A stretch of DNA of 64,000 nt from Strix aluco (Eukaryota; Chordata; Aves; Strigiformes; Strigidae). Position 1 is the first letter of the stretch. Each line of letters begins with the position of its first letter. Location: positions 19,532,180-19,596,179 of the forward strand of contig NC_133932.1 in NCBI RefSeq assembly GCF_031877795.1. The letters are read 5' to 3'. Positions 1-14,500 of the stretch are shown here, piece by piece. The position numbers and the translations under genes were made by a program. The notes below the pieces were generated by a model, which was not told where the DNA came from, did not search any database, and saw only the letters and a list, made by a program, of their open reading frames with translations.

Positions 1-1360
1 ACAAACAGACATCAGTGATTCGGTAGACTAATTCAGTTACTTCACATACTACTGCTAGAAACTGTCTCTTCAAAAGAAGTGGAAAATTGCACTATTTCAA
101 AGACAACGGTACCTAAACTCTGAGATTAAAATACTTGTATCTCAAACAAAAAGGTGCTATGGTAATATTACTGCTAGATGAGCATGCATACTTGAGGTAA
201 TTCATAGAACTATTCCCTTCTTCAAAGATATTGTACCTGAGTAGGATTATACATACAGTCACATTTCCCACAGGGTCTCTCTCTTTTGTGTAACATAGAT
301 CAAATGGTAGGTAGGAAGTTGAACTTTTATCCTCAATTAGAAAAAAAATTCTTGCCTTAAGTTGTCCACCATGTCCAATTACACAGCATGCTTTATATAG
401 AAAATACAAGTCACAACTTACTCCACAGAATATGTTCTTAAGCAAAAACAAAACAAAAAGACAACCAAAAAACCAAAACCAACCCCTACCGTTCCACCCT
501 CCAAAAAACCCCAATCACCCCAAAAAAAACAAATCCAGAAACACCCTTAATAAGACAACTATGGAATTCATTCCTCACATTTGAAATGCATACTGATTCA
601 GCCACTGCGGGGTGGGGAAGACTAATATGATCCATTGATGACATAAGCATTTTAATCAGTAAGGGCACTGTAATTTCATTTACTTTCATTTCACAGATTT
701 TTTTAAAGTAGTAAGAAATTATACTGAATGGTTGTTAGCTGTAAAAGATTATTCCCTGCAAAAAAACACACAGTAAATGAGGTAAGAACTCCTAATACCC
801 CGTTCTTTAAAGGTGGATAAGCTCTGAGCAAATTTAATTTCAAAAGACATTTTTCAAATTGTAGCAGTATTTTAAACACCTACAAATAATGCTGTAAGTT
901 CACAATTAAAACATTTTCCACTCACTAAAACAATTAAGTTAGGTCACATGTTAAAGTATACTTTAAAAGCTAACACAATCAATCCAAAATGAATTTTTAA
1001 ATACACATCCACCAGGTAGATCCAAGTAAACACCAAATAGCCAACACCAAATTTGCAGTTTCTGTTACATGACACAGAGGTATTCATCAACGAAAATAGA
1101 GATCAGTCACTCCATTTTTAACAAGTAGCAAAGAAATACTATTTTCCTGTCCCCTGTTTTATAGGCAAAAATGACTATTTTTACAAGAAAATAAATTTAA
1201 AAATAATTTTAAAACCCCAATCAACTTCAGGAAAAGAAACATGAAAAATTTCATCTTAAGTATATTTCAGGAGATGTAAAACTACTTGAAAAGAAATTCT
1301 AAAGTAAAAATCACTGTTAAAAAGTTGAATATAAGAACTTATAAATAACGTTCTACACTA

Positions 1361-1400
1361 GAATCATAGAATGGTTTGGGTTGGAAGAGACCTTACATTG
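1361..1400 (-). mobile_element. CR1 LINE 3'-end fragment
   Basis: The plus strand reads as the reverse complement of the CR1 3' terminus: an ATCATAGAAT-type end followed by GGTTTGGGTTGGAAGAGACC. Only about 40 bp is recognisable before the match stops near a long G run. It is a severely truncated minus-strand copy within DCAF6 intron 2. Confidence 0.75.
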
Positions 1401-1418
1401 TCATTCTTATAACATTTT

Positions 1419-1437
1419 GGGGGGGGGGGGGGGGGGG
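1419..1437. repeat. G19 homopolymer
   Basis: Nineteen consecutive G residues lie just beyond the short CR1 fragment. Homopolymers of this length often vary between individuals or are mis-sequenced, so the exact count should not be trusted. Confidence 0.9.
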
Positions 1438-2506
1438 TGGAGCATTAATTTCCCAGGTTGAGTCAACACCATCTGTATCAGAACATTAAACTTACAATGG
1501 TAGTCAGTACAGCTAAAGTAGCTGACTTTTTCTGTACAGCAATTCTAACCCTTGCCTTTCCCAGCCTTTCTAGTCTCTCAAAAATATATGCAAGTCAAAA
1601 TCATACTTCTGACCTCAAGCCAAAAGGCTAGCTTTCATTAACACTTTTTCTTTAAAACTACTACTGCATTGGTTAACAACTATAACACTCCTTAATTTAA
1701 AGCTACAAGTTTAAGCAACTCAAGATAAAAAAAAAATCTTTACATTTGAACAGCTTTTGCAATAAGCATGTTAAGGTCTAAAATTTACACTTACATTTTC
1801 ATTTTTTATAGCAGATCTAGTATCCTTTCACTTTTCAGATATCTTTTACAACAAAGATGACGCTTTAACAATCATGAATTTCTGCTCTATTTGTCAAAGG
1901 TAATACAGCAATCTCTTTGCCCTCTACCTAGTTTCAGTAAAATCTTTTATTTAAAAGAATATGATTTACAATACTTGGACCACTTTCAAAAATTAAGTAT
2001 TTAAATAAGCAATATTTCAAGTTATGTTATTGCCTTTCAGGGGAGGCTTATTTTTATTTTTATGGTCTCTTTAAATAAGTATGTAGCACTTGATCATTTG
2101 CTTGTTAGACCTGGAGAATAAATCACTCAAAACACTAATACAGCTTTAAGTCAACAAAATATGTCAGCATAGCACAAACTTGCTAAAGATTCCATTTAAA
2201 GGTTTAAGATGAGATCTAACTGAAAAGATAAGCATGTGTTTTTCTGGCATAGAAGATTAATTCATTTAGCAGTAGGACGCAGTATTAAGGTATAGGAATG
2301 GGATTTTGTTTTGCTTCAAAGGTAGTGTCAAATGTTTAAGAAGAAACAAATACCTAGAGAATTCAGATGTAGGTCTCAACAAGCACAGTTTTCCAGCTCA
2401 GCTTTAATAATGGTATCGGCATTTTCAAGTTAAGGAACTATTACCGTGGCAACAACAATCACAATTTAACATCTTTTAACAAACAAAAAAGCAACAAGTG
2501 ACTTAC

Positions 2507-2568
2507 ACATCCATCATGCACATTCAAGGTTGCTTCAAGTTTTAATCTTTGGATAAATTCTCTTCTCC
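2507..2568 (-). CDS. DCAF6: DCAF6 coding exon 2
   Basis: A 62-bp exon with acceptor CACAG at its upper edge and donor GTAAGT at its lower edge. It supplies two bases to the split glycine codon, then 20 codons reading [20 protein letters not shown], and ends in phase 0. The frame continues correctly from exon 1. The sequence leads into the first WD40 blade, whose remainder is in the next exon. Confidence 0.93.
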
Positions 2569-5500
2569 CTGTGAAGAAAAATACTAATTATGTACTCTTA
2601 AAACAATAACACCGAAGAAGTAATTAAGGCCCTGCTAATGGGCACTAACAGGTAAAAATCTAAACAATAAAGAACCAGAATATAAATGTAAATCTTGACA
2701 CAGTTCATATGGTTCTCATTTTACAAGTGCTGAGACAAGCATCACATTTGCTAGCTCTTCCACCACCTTTAATAAGAGTGCAGAAATAGCAAAATGAACA
2801 TTTCGCAGGTTCATAGGTTGATGTTTCCTCTAAAACTAATAGCTATAGAGCAGAAAATAACCCTGTGGTAATTTAGTTAACTTAGATGAAAGCTATACAG
2901 CAAGTATAACATAGTTCAAGAAGTACAACCTTTTGTATAGGAACATGAAGAATACGTTTAGGTCTCAAGTACAAAGTAAAACATGGTCTTGTAATTTCAG
3001 CAAAGAACTGGAAGTTGATCTTGCAAGCATCATCTACAACTCTACATCTCCTCTTAAACTAGAGAAAACCCAACTTCAATTTCATTATTAATATTGCATT
3101 TTGGAAAGCAACATTGAAGTCCAGTACCATTCCATTTGATATATACTTAAGGGATAAAACACAAAGAAAACTTTTGGAAAGGTGACATGAAAGGAAGAGG
3201 TAAAGGAGAAAGAAGAAATCTATAAATGCATATCGAGTACAGCAAGAGCCCAAGAACTTTATATCCTTATTCCCTATATACAAGCTGACTTACTACTGCA
3301 CTTAAAAATACTACTGTACTATGTAGTCATGTAGACATGAAGAGGGAAAAATAAAGTATACTGAAAACAATGTGGTCTCTTCCTGAACTAGATATTTAAA
3401 CAAACAGCTCCACCTTTCATTTAATTTAGAGTGCCCCCATTTTATGAAAACAGGTTGTAATGAACCTAATAATCCCCAGAAAGCACTTCCAGAAAATACA
3501 AATACTGATAAACCTAATCTTTTTATTTAAATCCTAAAAGCACTTAAAACTCAAGGACCTTTACCTTTTTTGTCCTGCGTTTAGTACAACTCAGAACAAA
3601 ACTTCAGGAAAGAGCATTAGACTGTAGGCCTATGTTAGGCTGCACTGTTTTCAAATATAAATGTACCAAATTCACCCAAAATTAACCTTCCTGCCTTCCT
3701 TTAGTCAGGGAAAGAAGAACTGCAACAGAACCCTCTCCACATCTGACAGTCCTACACTTCTGAACTTGTTTTGGTTCAGCTCAAGGCAGAACCATTTCAG
3801 AGCCCCGTGTGGCCTCTGGCACTGTAGCTCGAATTGGAAAAGTAATTTCTCCTCTCTCCATTTGTTTCCTCTTAATGCCTTTTCTTCATCCCATATGTTC
3901 TCCAGCACTAAAAAGGAATACCTGATATCCATCCACAGCACAACCACCTGACTGAGAAGCAGGCACTGAACATCCCTGCCACACTCCCTCAAAGACCAGG
4001 AAACCCTTCTGGCAGTACCGACTCCCACAGGTACACCTGCACCTCATTCAATGTTCATACAGCTTTCCCTCCAGGAAAAGGTATGTTTTGGTACCTACTT
4101 TTTGCTGGAACTAGAAGTCACCTCCAAAATTCAAAATCGCTCATAACACAGCTCAAATACTACATTTGATTAAGATCATACTTTGGCAAAATATTTTCTT
4201 TTTTTAAGAGGAGGTACTGACTGGGTGAAATGGTTATAAAGCGCTTGCTTTTAAAGCACACACCTAAGATAGCTTAAAAAAGTTAAAAACTATACTCTCT
4301 TATGCCCCCTTTTATAGACACTGACATCGTGACATGTCAGAAGTGCTACAATTTCCATTAACCAGGAATAGCCATCATTAGAGAGAAATTAAAATAACAA
4401 TCTTATGCACCATGTACTACTAGCAAGAATATATGCATTCTTCAGTTGGGAATACATCTACCTAGTTCACTATTCTTTCTTTACCACTGTTCCTTATTCA
4501 TTTTTTTCCTCCTAGACAGACTTTGAACTTAGATCCTTAACGGTTGGTTTATTGCACTTTTTAGTTAAAGCCTATTATTTTTCAAATAGCTAAACGATAC
4601 GTGTGTTTTCAAAGAAGATTCCTATTTTCAGGTTAATTTGATGTCTACGACACTTGCTTGTAAGTAAATATGAACACTGAGGTGGGAAATATCACCTGCT
4701 GTATGCTTATATCTAACTTTGCATAATAGAAATGTAACAATTTGCTTCTGAGGTGCTATTGTAATGCAAAATACAGCACAATAATACGTGACCCCCAATA
4801 GGATAACTTCATAAGAAAGGTATACTCTGCAGGCCAACACAAAAATCTAGTGTTTGCTGGTTTCATCACATTTTCACTTGCAGAACAGAAAAGTCTGAAA
4901 GCAGTGGATGATTCCCGTGCATTACACTATATGCATAAAACACATCTGAAAGTGAGGTGACATCTGCAGACCACCACAGGCGCTTGCCTTGAGAATCCTC
5001 TGTACAGGAACACTGAAGGAGAATACTTTAACTCGTTTTTAAAAACAAGCAAAGCAACAGATTTTCCTCCTTTCCGTATGGTCTGGTTTTAATCCAAATC
5101 ACTTAAATCAACAAGCAAGAAACAGTAAATGTGTTCTAATCACATCTTCAGTTGCAAGTTTTATTTCCTTAAAGAAGTCTGTTGACAAAATTAGACATGA
5201 ACTGACCTGTTGTTGTTGTTAGATTAGGATTTTTTGGTCTTAATAAGAACACAGTAGCTATACAAGTTTCAGTAAATGTTTAACTTCAGATACAGACATA
5301 TGGTGCCTCATATCCCCCATTTAAAACATTTAAAAAATTTGTTAGGATTGCACATGCTAGCATATGTGATTTGTTATATATGCGATTAGCTATTTATCAT
5401 GTGATCACTATCTAAATATTGATTTAAGGGAGGAATGAAATACAGGCAAAACTACAACACTTAAACAGTTTCCTTATTTCCTGAAGTAAAAAGGAGGCAC

Positions 5501-8500
5501 GGGAGAAAACAGTTGAAGTGTTTTGCCTCCAAAAACCTTCCTATTTGATAAAAAACACAATGAGACAACTGAATGGACTATTTCTAGATTATCTTATCAT
5601 TCAAAACTAGAACCACCAGCTCCTGAATGTTTTTTTTCTAAAATAAAAACCAGAACTAATTAAATAAACTGATCTGAAGAAAATACTCTCTGCATTTGCT
5701 GTTCTTAAAAGCTGAGCATAGTCAGTGAACCTGTGTTCCTTGTACTTCACCAATGACTTCCACAAGTTCATTTATATGATAAAGCTCAGCAGTAAGTACT
5801 AGAACTTTCTGATATTTAAGTCACTTGAATATTTTTGTCACTTTCCCATTTTTATCAAATTAAAAAATTAAAACCACAATACTGTTTATCTGGTTTATTA
5901 GTAGGCTACATTCATTTTCTTACTCTTCAGGTGCATCACAACTCTTAGCGCTAGACTTTCTAACAAGTCAAATTCTCCATATCAAGGACTCTGCTCTCCC
6001 AGGTGACAAGAATGTTCACAATCCTTAATTCTCATTCATCTAATCCAGTGGCTACCTGCTTCTTCCACCTTCCAACAAAGGCAGCCCTCCTGGCTCTTCC
6101 TTCAGCTAAGGAGAAGGAGGAGACCCAGACTTTTGACAAAACCCCATGAAGTACTTTTTTCTTATAAAATCAGCATCAAGACCTCTATCAAGTTTTGGTT
6201 TCTCTCCCCCAATACTGTGTACAGGCTCTGTAAGAGCCAGAAACCATTTCTTTTTCCCCTTAACTATGTGCCACCAGAAATGGAATAATTTAATTCAGTG
6301 AGGATGCTTCAATGTATCATTCCCTATGTTCAAACAAGGCCTGTTTAAGACAGGGATCCAGTGATCAAGCTGTTGTCACCAAGATCATCTCACTTAACAG
6401 TGGAACATACATGAGGTTTGCTTTGAAACTGCTAAGGTGAAACTATCAACAAGAATAAAATAAAACATAACAAAAAAGCACTGTTAAATTTCAAATGGCA
6501 AGGATGACTTCCCTGTGCAGTGTTTACATAGCTGAAATTTGGAAAGCTATCAAGCTAATGCTCCACCCACCCCTTTTGACTAGACATTATGCACTAGCTG
6601 AAGCCTCAAGCTACAGTGCCACTCTCAATATAATGATCAATAAGATTTTCAGTTTTTACCCATCCACCAATTTTCACCAAACATTATGTGCTACTGAAGC
6701 CTCAAGCTACAGTGCCACCCTCAGTACACTGATCAATCATTTTTCAGTTTATATTAAGCTAGAGACTAAAGGACCACTTCCAAGGCCACATTCTATGTAT
6801 GGAAGAAGCACCACCTTGAGTCATCCATAATATGAGTTTAAATATGGAAAAGTGGGCAAAAGAGAAACTGCAGCTGCTTCCCTGTAACATTTTTCTTCAA
6901 AATGTTCCACTGTGCACAATGTCAAACCAAACAATGCCTTGCCACTCCCCTCTGGAAAATTACCTAAGTTTGGTGTTTAGGCACATATACACAGCCCTAA
7001 TCTCACTTCAGGGAGCAACACCAAAATACCACAGTGTCCCTTGTATTTCCCGCTCACAGCAATTATGACACCATTTAGGTCACAATCCTCAATTTAGGAA
7101 TTGCTGGTCAGATGCTTTCTACATGGCTGTTTTGGCAGAAGTACACAAACCTTTCTTTTGTAAGTGACTTAGTGCTACTTCAGAACTGATGACAGTAGTG
7201 AAGTTTAATGCTTCAAGCATGTAAAACCTTCATATATTTAAAACCGTACTCCAGAATTTCCCATTGAAAAAGTACAGATCATTTCATGATGAAGGTCTAG
7301 CTTTAAAGTACATTTGTGCTCTACAGAAATGTAACTAAACTTTGATGCAAAGCAGCACCACCACAGTATGAGACATTAAAAGACAACCCTTATCCAGAAA
7401 ACCAGTAATAGATCCTGTTTGTCAAATGAACGCTCATTTATGTCAAGCTGGCTCTTTCTAAGGCCAAGTCCCTCAGCGCTAGCTTGCTGTGACATTTGGA
7501 ATGCCCTAGTTTAAAACTGAAACGGAGCCAGCATCTGTTCCCAATGTAGAACACATGTTATCTTGCACTCTAAGCGCATCTAAAAACTACTCTTGATTTT
7601 CCAGGGTAGAGTTTATATATTTCTGAAGCCACTCTGTGAAAAGCTAGTAAGTCCAGTTCATTTGTATATACGTTATTTCGCTGGATTGACTACATCAAAC
7701 TCTGTGATCCAGTATAACTTTCAAACCACATCTCGATACGCTGTTTTTCCAGCAACCAGAATTCTCCATATACCTCACAGTAAACAGGACTATACACAAT
7801 ATGCACTGAATTAACTTTCATTGAGGTATGTTAAAATTCCTGAAGATTAATTAAAATCTTGAAAAACATTTGTTAGCTGCGTAGACTGACAGTGGCCCCA
7901 TTTTATAGACACTGAAACTGTGACAGGGGAAACTGAAACAATTTATCAAAGGAGACGGTGAATCAGCAGTACTGCCAGAAACCAAATCCATCGGTGTGAC
8001 CTCCAGTCCTTTGATCAAGGCCCTGTGTTATATTTCCTGATTGCTTTGTACTACTGTATAAATGCCAAAAAATGGTAACTTTTGATTCTGTCAGTGTTTA
8101 AAAGATTACCTTTCAAGTTACTACGAACAACTACTTCACTATGGTTTAAGTTCAAAACAGATAACCCAAATTCTTCTCTGCTCTTGATGATACACCATTA
8201 AGCCTGAAGGTCTGAACACTATCTAGAAAACACAAAATATTTTAATTTCTACGAAGAGACTTACTTGCCATTTTAATGTGTAAGAGCTTTGCTACTAAAC
8301 ACCCAGCATCAAACAACTTGGTATTAATCAAGCTTGCACTCAAAATCCCGAGATACACTTCAGAATAAGCTTCATGTATTAAGAAACACAAAACTTTTAC
8401 ATATTAACACAAAGACAGCAACTACAGAAGATAGGACACTATGCCCTGAATAACAATCCAGAAAGCCTATACCATCTCCTGGTGAGTATACTGATACAAA

Positions 8501-11500
8501 ATTTGACCTCAAAAGAAACACAAAAAGAGATCTGCTGAAGTAAAAAAAAAAAAAAAAGTTCAGCAATGCTGTATATTTTACGGTAATTAATAAGCAATTT
8601 GGAAAAGAATTCTGTGTAGGTTTGCTTCTATCGAATCTGCAGGAGTAAGTTACTATGGGTAACAGCACAGATAAGATTTGTTTGCATTAGTAGCAATGTT
8701 GGTAATTAACTCTCAAAACATATTTCAAACACTAAAAAGTATCCATTCCTGAATATAAGCTTCCATTGGGCTCCATCACTGGTAAGGCCACAAGCATTTG
8801 AGCTTTAAACCAATGTTTTTAATTTCTGTTTGATATTGGCCATGTTTTATGTCTGAAAGACATAAATACATAAAATTCAATTATATCAATTTTTAAGGTC
8901 TTCTCAGTGCCAAAAATGTGGCATAAAGTACAACTACCTGTCTTAGAGAAGGCATTTTATCTGCGTATTCTACGTACTAGTTTTTGAGTGAGTGTGCTAT
9001 ACTGACTAGTACTAAGTGGATTTCATTCACAAGTACACCATATGCTGACAGCTATCCTGTCCCCACTTACACTGCCCATATTAGAGACTTCTCTGTTTCT
9101 CTTGCCACAGATTGCAGCTGAGCAGAAGATAAAACGACTGTCGCATGTGACAGGAGAAAAAATGCCAGTTTTCAGCAATTCTCATATTCACTCAATCCTT
9201 TAAAATAGTCCAATGATCATATACAAACTATTCAGAGATAAAAGGCACTTGAAATTATTATATTATGTCACGAATACTTCTAATTTCTACAGAGCAGAGG
9301 ACAAAAATTCATGTGATAAAACAAAGAGAAGTTCCATCTATGTAAAAGACAGCCAAAGGCTAAAAGATAACCTGTACCACCTTACTCAACACAAACCTAT
9401 CTGAAATAGCTTAAGTGTGATTACCTGGATGTATGATCAACCAAACACAAAAGCATTTTCTGTTTTCTCCACCAGCACTAAAATGTCTCCCAAGTAAACA
9501 ACTTGAAATTCTAAAACAAATCCCAACACAAAACTGAATAGTCATCCGATCAAGAAAAATTCATTTGAGCCCTGCTTTCTTCTCATCAAAGGAATCAAAG
9601 GAGGCTTCCATTAACCAAAGGCAAGAAAAAATATTATGCAGAGTGTGGCAAGCTAGCGTAAACAGCATTACTGTAGGTGTCAACATGCCTTTGGAAATGC
9701 TTTTTCCTGATAAGTCTTCATCTGGAATAGTATGTGGAATCATAATGTATGTTGAATATTTTCTTGTAAAAAGGATATTAACATAGTAACCCAGACAATC
9801 CTTACGACACTTTGGGAAATACGCATCCCATCAGGTACTCTGCTTTATTCCCTCAAGTACTACTTATCTGTCTAACACCCAAGGTTAATTAGGAGCTCTA
9901 CTTTTCAGCAAGAACATGAGGTGTCTAAGAAGCTGAAACAAGGGTATGACTCTACCCCAGTGCAAAAGTTAAGACTGCTAGCAGCAGAACCATGATCTAT
10001 CATCTCCAAGCACTCAGGCAAAATGAATACAGGAGCATGGAATATCACTAGCAGAAGAAAAGAAAAAGTTACTGGAATCTGCTCTTAAGAGAAGCACATT
10101 CCTAGCAGGCACGTCCACTTAGACCTGAAGATGCATGCGCCCAACACTGCTGCCAGTCCTTCCATTACCTTTAAGTGTCTATCAGAGGCTACTGCTTCTT
10201 CAAATCAGACAGCAGGACTAATCACATGAATATCCCCTAGCCCATTTCAGACAAAGGTTCTGGGGTAAATAAAATCCTACTACTTAAAGTTGTTTAAGCT
10301 AATTCAGTACACATTTATAAACAGATTAAGAAGTGATTATATAGAAGCTTACCAGCATATCTAAAGAGACGTAGCAAAAAAGCAGAGCCTGCCTGTCCCA
10401 CAAGTATGTCTCAGTGAAACAGAATCTGGACAGGGTGGAACTGAATTAGAGCATTTACGGTTCTGCACACCTACCTAATGAAACATACCATCTAATCTGG
10501 GTAGTATAGGAATTATACACTGCTGGGTTTGGGGGAAGATGTGAAATAAATACACACACCATAACAGATACAGGTACACAACCCTGTGAGATTCTAAATG
10601 TAAACACTGGAAATCGCCCAGGATTAGAGTGTAAAGATAGATGACGTCAAAAGTTGAGTCCGAGTCTTGGTAGCAGTTGACTATTAAGTTAACACCATGA
10701 CATAAGTTGAATTATCATTGGGCATTTAAAAACAAATTTTAAAAGTTTACTTTTAAAAGTTACATTGCTTGTTGCATTAAACTGTATGTATTCATCCTAG
10801 ATGACCAAAAACCCCATTTGTTTAACTGAAGAGACTCCTTTTTTACTGAAGAGAGTTTTCAGGACATAACAGTGTTTCTAAATAAAAACAAATTAAAGAA
10901 CAACCACATTTTTCCGCATTTCCTAGGAAAGGTAAATAATGGGAACACAGTACAATAATCTAACAACAACAAAGCCATGTAATCTAAATAAAGAGATGGG
11001 TTTGGTTTTGTATAATAGCTTTCTATATTGGTGAAGTTTCAGTAGTTCAATGAAGGTTGAACAAATATCACTAATGGTTCAGAATGCATTCAGTTCACAG
11101 GGAAGGAAAGGATGGATCCTCATCTTTCTCATCATATCTGCTAAGCAGAGAGCAGTAGCATTAACGATGCATTCAATTTTCCTGAGGAAAGTCTGCAAAT
11201 TCTCGAAGAACAAAATGAGGAAAATAAGGGGATATTGAAATTCACTGATGTGACTCAAATTCCATCTCACGATATTCACATTCAATATTTAATGATTCAA
11301 CACATACTAAAGCATTTGGGACATCTGAACCAGCAAGTCACTAAGCCCCAAAGACATGAAAACACTGAAACTTGCACTTAATCAGTGAAAAACCCAGATT
11401 TGTTTGAAGACTGCCACACTGTATTATCTGAACTGATCTTTTTCCTTACTGCTGGGACAGGACCAGTCTCAAGTGTCAACAAGTTCTTGATACATGATCA

Positions 11501-14500
11501 GTTATATCCCACTAGACTATTTTGGGGACATTCGAGGATAGAAGCTCAGGAATCACAAGCAAAGTCACAAGAACTCATAGTATTGCAGTGCAACAACTTA
11601 GAAGCGACTAAACACAGACATGCTTAATGGTCTACCCTAATGCAGTTAATGGAAGCAATCCAACTGGAAGGCGGCTACAGGAAAAAAAAAATTAAAGAAA
11701 TAAAGATCTAAAGTGATCTCCCACATCACTACCTCATCCAGAAATACAAATCCAGTACACGCAGTACACAACTTGTTTTTGCAGCAAGAGACAGCTTTCA
11801 TGTATCCAAAGCTCATTATTACAAGATCAAGGTGCAACTTAACTATGAAGCTGTCTGAAACACGCAGTATCAAGACATTTACAGTTATTTACAAAGCAAA
11901 TACATTCTTTGTACAAAGACTGTCTTTAAAGACATACAATGTAAATTCAATGAAATATTGCAATCAAAAAATGAAAAGATATTTAAAGCGCATACAAATC
12001 TTTACAGTCTCCAGCTCTCTGCATGAGAAGACTGAGACTCCAAAGGAGATAAAGTAAATATATCTGCATCCTAAAACTGAGTATAATTCAAATAATATAA
12101 TTATACATGCAAAGCCTTGGGACTACAACACACTTACATACAGTCATACTTCTTGGCAACCATTAACACACATGATTAATGTTCAGTGCACAGAGATTAC
12201 ACATAGAGCTAATCCCTTAAAAACAAAAAGTACATCTGCATAATTCAGCCCACGTGGAACAAAGCTGACAAAACTGCAGACAACTTAAAAGACTTCTTGA
12301 ATTTCTGAAGGACAGAAAACAACAATCTGAAACAGTTGTACCAATTTTTGATCATTTCCTCCTAGCTCCACTTAGGCTGGAAGTATTTGTATGTAATGCC
12401 AGAAATCCCCCTCCCATGTTTTTATGCTGTACGCCAAGATACAACAGCAGCATAAAATTGGTGATTTAAAAAATTAAAACATCAAAACTCAGTAAGTAGG
12501 CTCATCGATAACATCAACTTCTGATCTAGACAGTACTATAAAAAAAGAAAAAACAAAACCCAAAAAACAAGCTTCAGCAAAGTAGTACCACCAAAGAACA
12601 TCATAATGTGATCTGTAAGGGTTTACAGTTTTTCCCAAATTGATGTTAGTACGTAAAAACCATAAGTTGTACTCCTATCAATCCCCCAAATCCTAAAAAC
12701 TAACATCAGAAATTATTCTCTTATTTCAGGACAGAGTGACAGAAGGCACTGAGTAATCCCAGACCCTGCATAGCACATTTTTTTCAAAAAAGAAAATATG
12801 CTAAAGCGATTAACAACATTTTATCACTGAGTAGGAGCAAGGTGGGACAACACTGAGACAGAAGCAGTAACACAAGCCATAACAATTAAACCCCAAAACA
12901 CACAGGGAAGATGTAACTGAGAAAAGGTCAATGTTATTGTTAACTACAAGCAAAGATCCCTGAGATAGCAGCAAAACAAGCTATCAAATGTACATAGTGT
13001 AGTGCTACATGGCTGCACCACTTGCAGGTCCAACTGGCTCCTACATCTATCTCCACTTCAATTGCTCAGTTCGTCTACAAGTGTAATAATCCCAAAGATA
13101 ACAGAAGGCTGATTAGACTGAAATTAAAACTAAGTATTCAGCACTCAGACACCAGAAATACTCATCCAACCTTAATCCTGCTTCCCAGCTCGCATCTCTT
13201 TCTGGTTTTCTGGTATGTACCAAATTATAACCAGCCAGCTTTTCTTCATTTGTTGCCTTCTCCAGATGACTCTGCTATATTTTTATTTTCCTTTACTGAT
13301 AGCATGCTACTTTCTACAAATTATTCTATTAAAACATTTAAAATGGGTGTCTATTATCTCACTTGATCTACTTGGAACTAGAAAAAAAATCATTAGTCTT
13401 TATGTGCTAGGATCACTCCTAACATTTTTTAAAAAGCTGTTTTATACATATGCATTGTGCCTTTCTATTCCTTGGTACCAATTTAAATGAGATGGTATGA
13501 GGGAACTCATTTTAGACATAGTCTCTTCATTAAACTCCTCCAAATTCAATTTGTTATCAACAGGTCTTGATGACACATTGCTCTTTCAATTGCCCATCTG
13601 TAATTTTTTTAAGGACTATAGTCACTAAGTCTTGCTTTTATTAACAGGGAAAAAAGCCCAAAACATATCCAGTTTAAGGCAATACCCAACTCTCTTGTGG
13701 TTTTGACAATTAAAAAGTAACATTCTTTTTCTGAAGTGCTCTTATACGCCAAACTTTTCTACACAACCACTGAAAATCCAATGACTACACCAAATTTCCT
13801 GCCTGACATATATTAGATTGAGCACGTTAAAGATGTTTAGTTTTGTTTCAAAAATGTATTTTCCTCCAATTAATTCATTACACAGTGGACTTCAATTCTG
13901 ACTCTGCCTATTTCTAGTATTTGGAAAACATCACTAACAAAGAAAATTTGGGGAGTTCAACTGCATCTTTCTAAAATCTTCAGTTAAGTTTAGTTTCACA
14001 AAATACTTGGTGTATGCCAGAATATATCACTACAGAACTGGTTTTCTGGCACATACCAGAGTGCAGTGGAGGACGCTGCACATCAGGAAGCCACACTGTT
14101 TATGTTAAAACAGCAGTCAGTCATTTGTGTCCAGGACATGTCCTCATCATCAGACAACCAGGTAAATTTATAAGGGTCCTTTTTCAAGTAGCAGTTAATT
14201 TGCTAGACTTGTAGAAGAAAAAACAACACGAAACACTTCTACCAACTCTGGGTTTTAGCCGTGACAGATGAGTGTTTTTAATTCATGCTGGAAATGAAAA
14301 TTCATGCCAGAGGTTTAGGACATGAAATGTAACAGTGGACCTGAAATAACAAAGCATCAAAAGTATTATTCAAAGAACTGAAGAAAGGCAGATTAAATAT
14401 TCTGTGACTATCTCCAAGTCTGCAAGAGCACCAACTACAAAACTGATCATTTTAAAGCTGTCTGACCCTTCTTATTCTGCATTATTTCTGAAGACTAAGA

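Larger units (their letters stand above)
1..2506 (-). other. DCAF6: DCAF6 intron 2 (partial)
   Basis: AT-rich sequence downstream of DCAF6 coding exon 2 in gene orientation. I looked on the minus strand for the next expected DCAF6 exon, which continues the first WD repeat, and did not find it, so it should lie below position 1. Apart from a short CR1 end and a G tract there is nothing recognisable. The short open frames here have no family resemblance I can see. Confidence 0.7.

Noticed and set aside
3705-4028. 107-codon minus-strand open frame in DCAF6 intron 1/2 region
   Set aside because: No family resemblance, antisense frame also open, no splice signals in a sensible arrangement.
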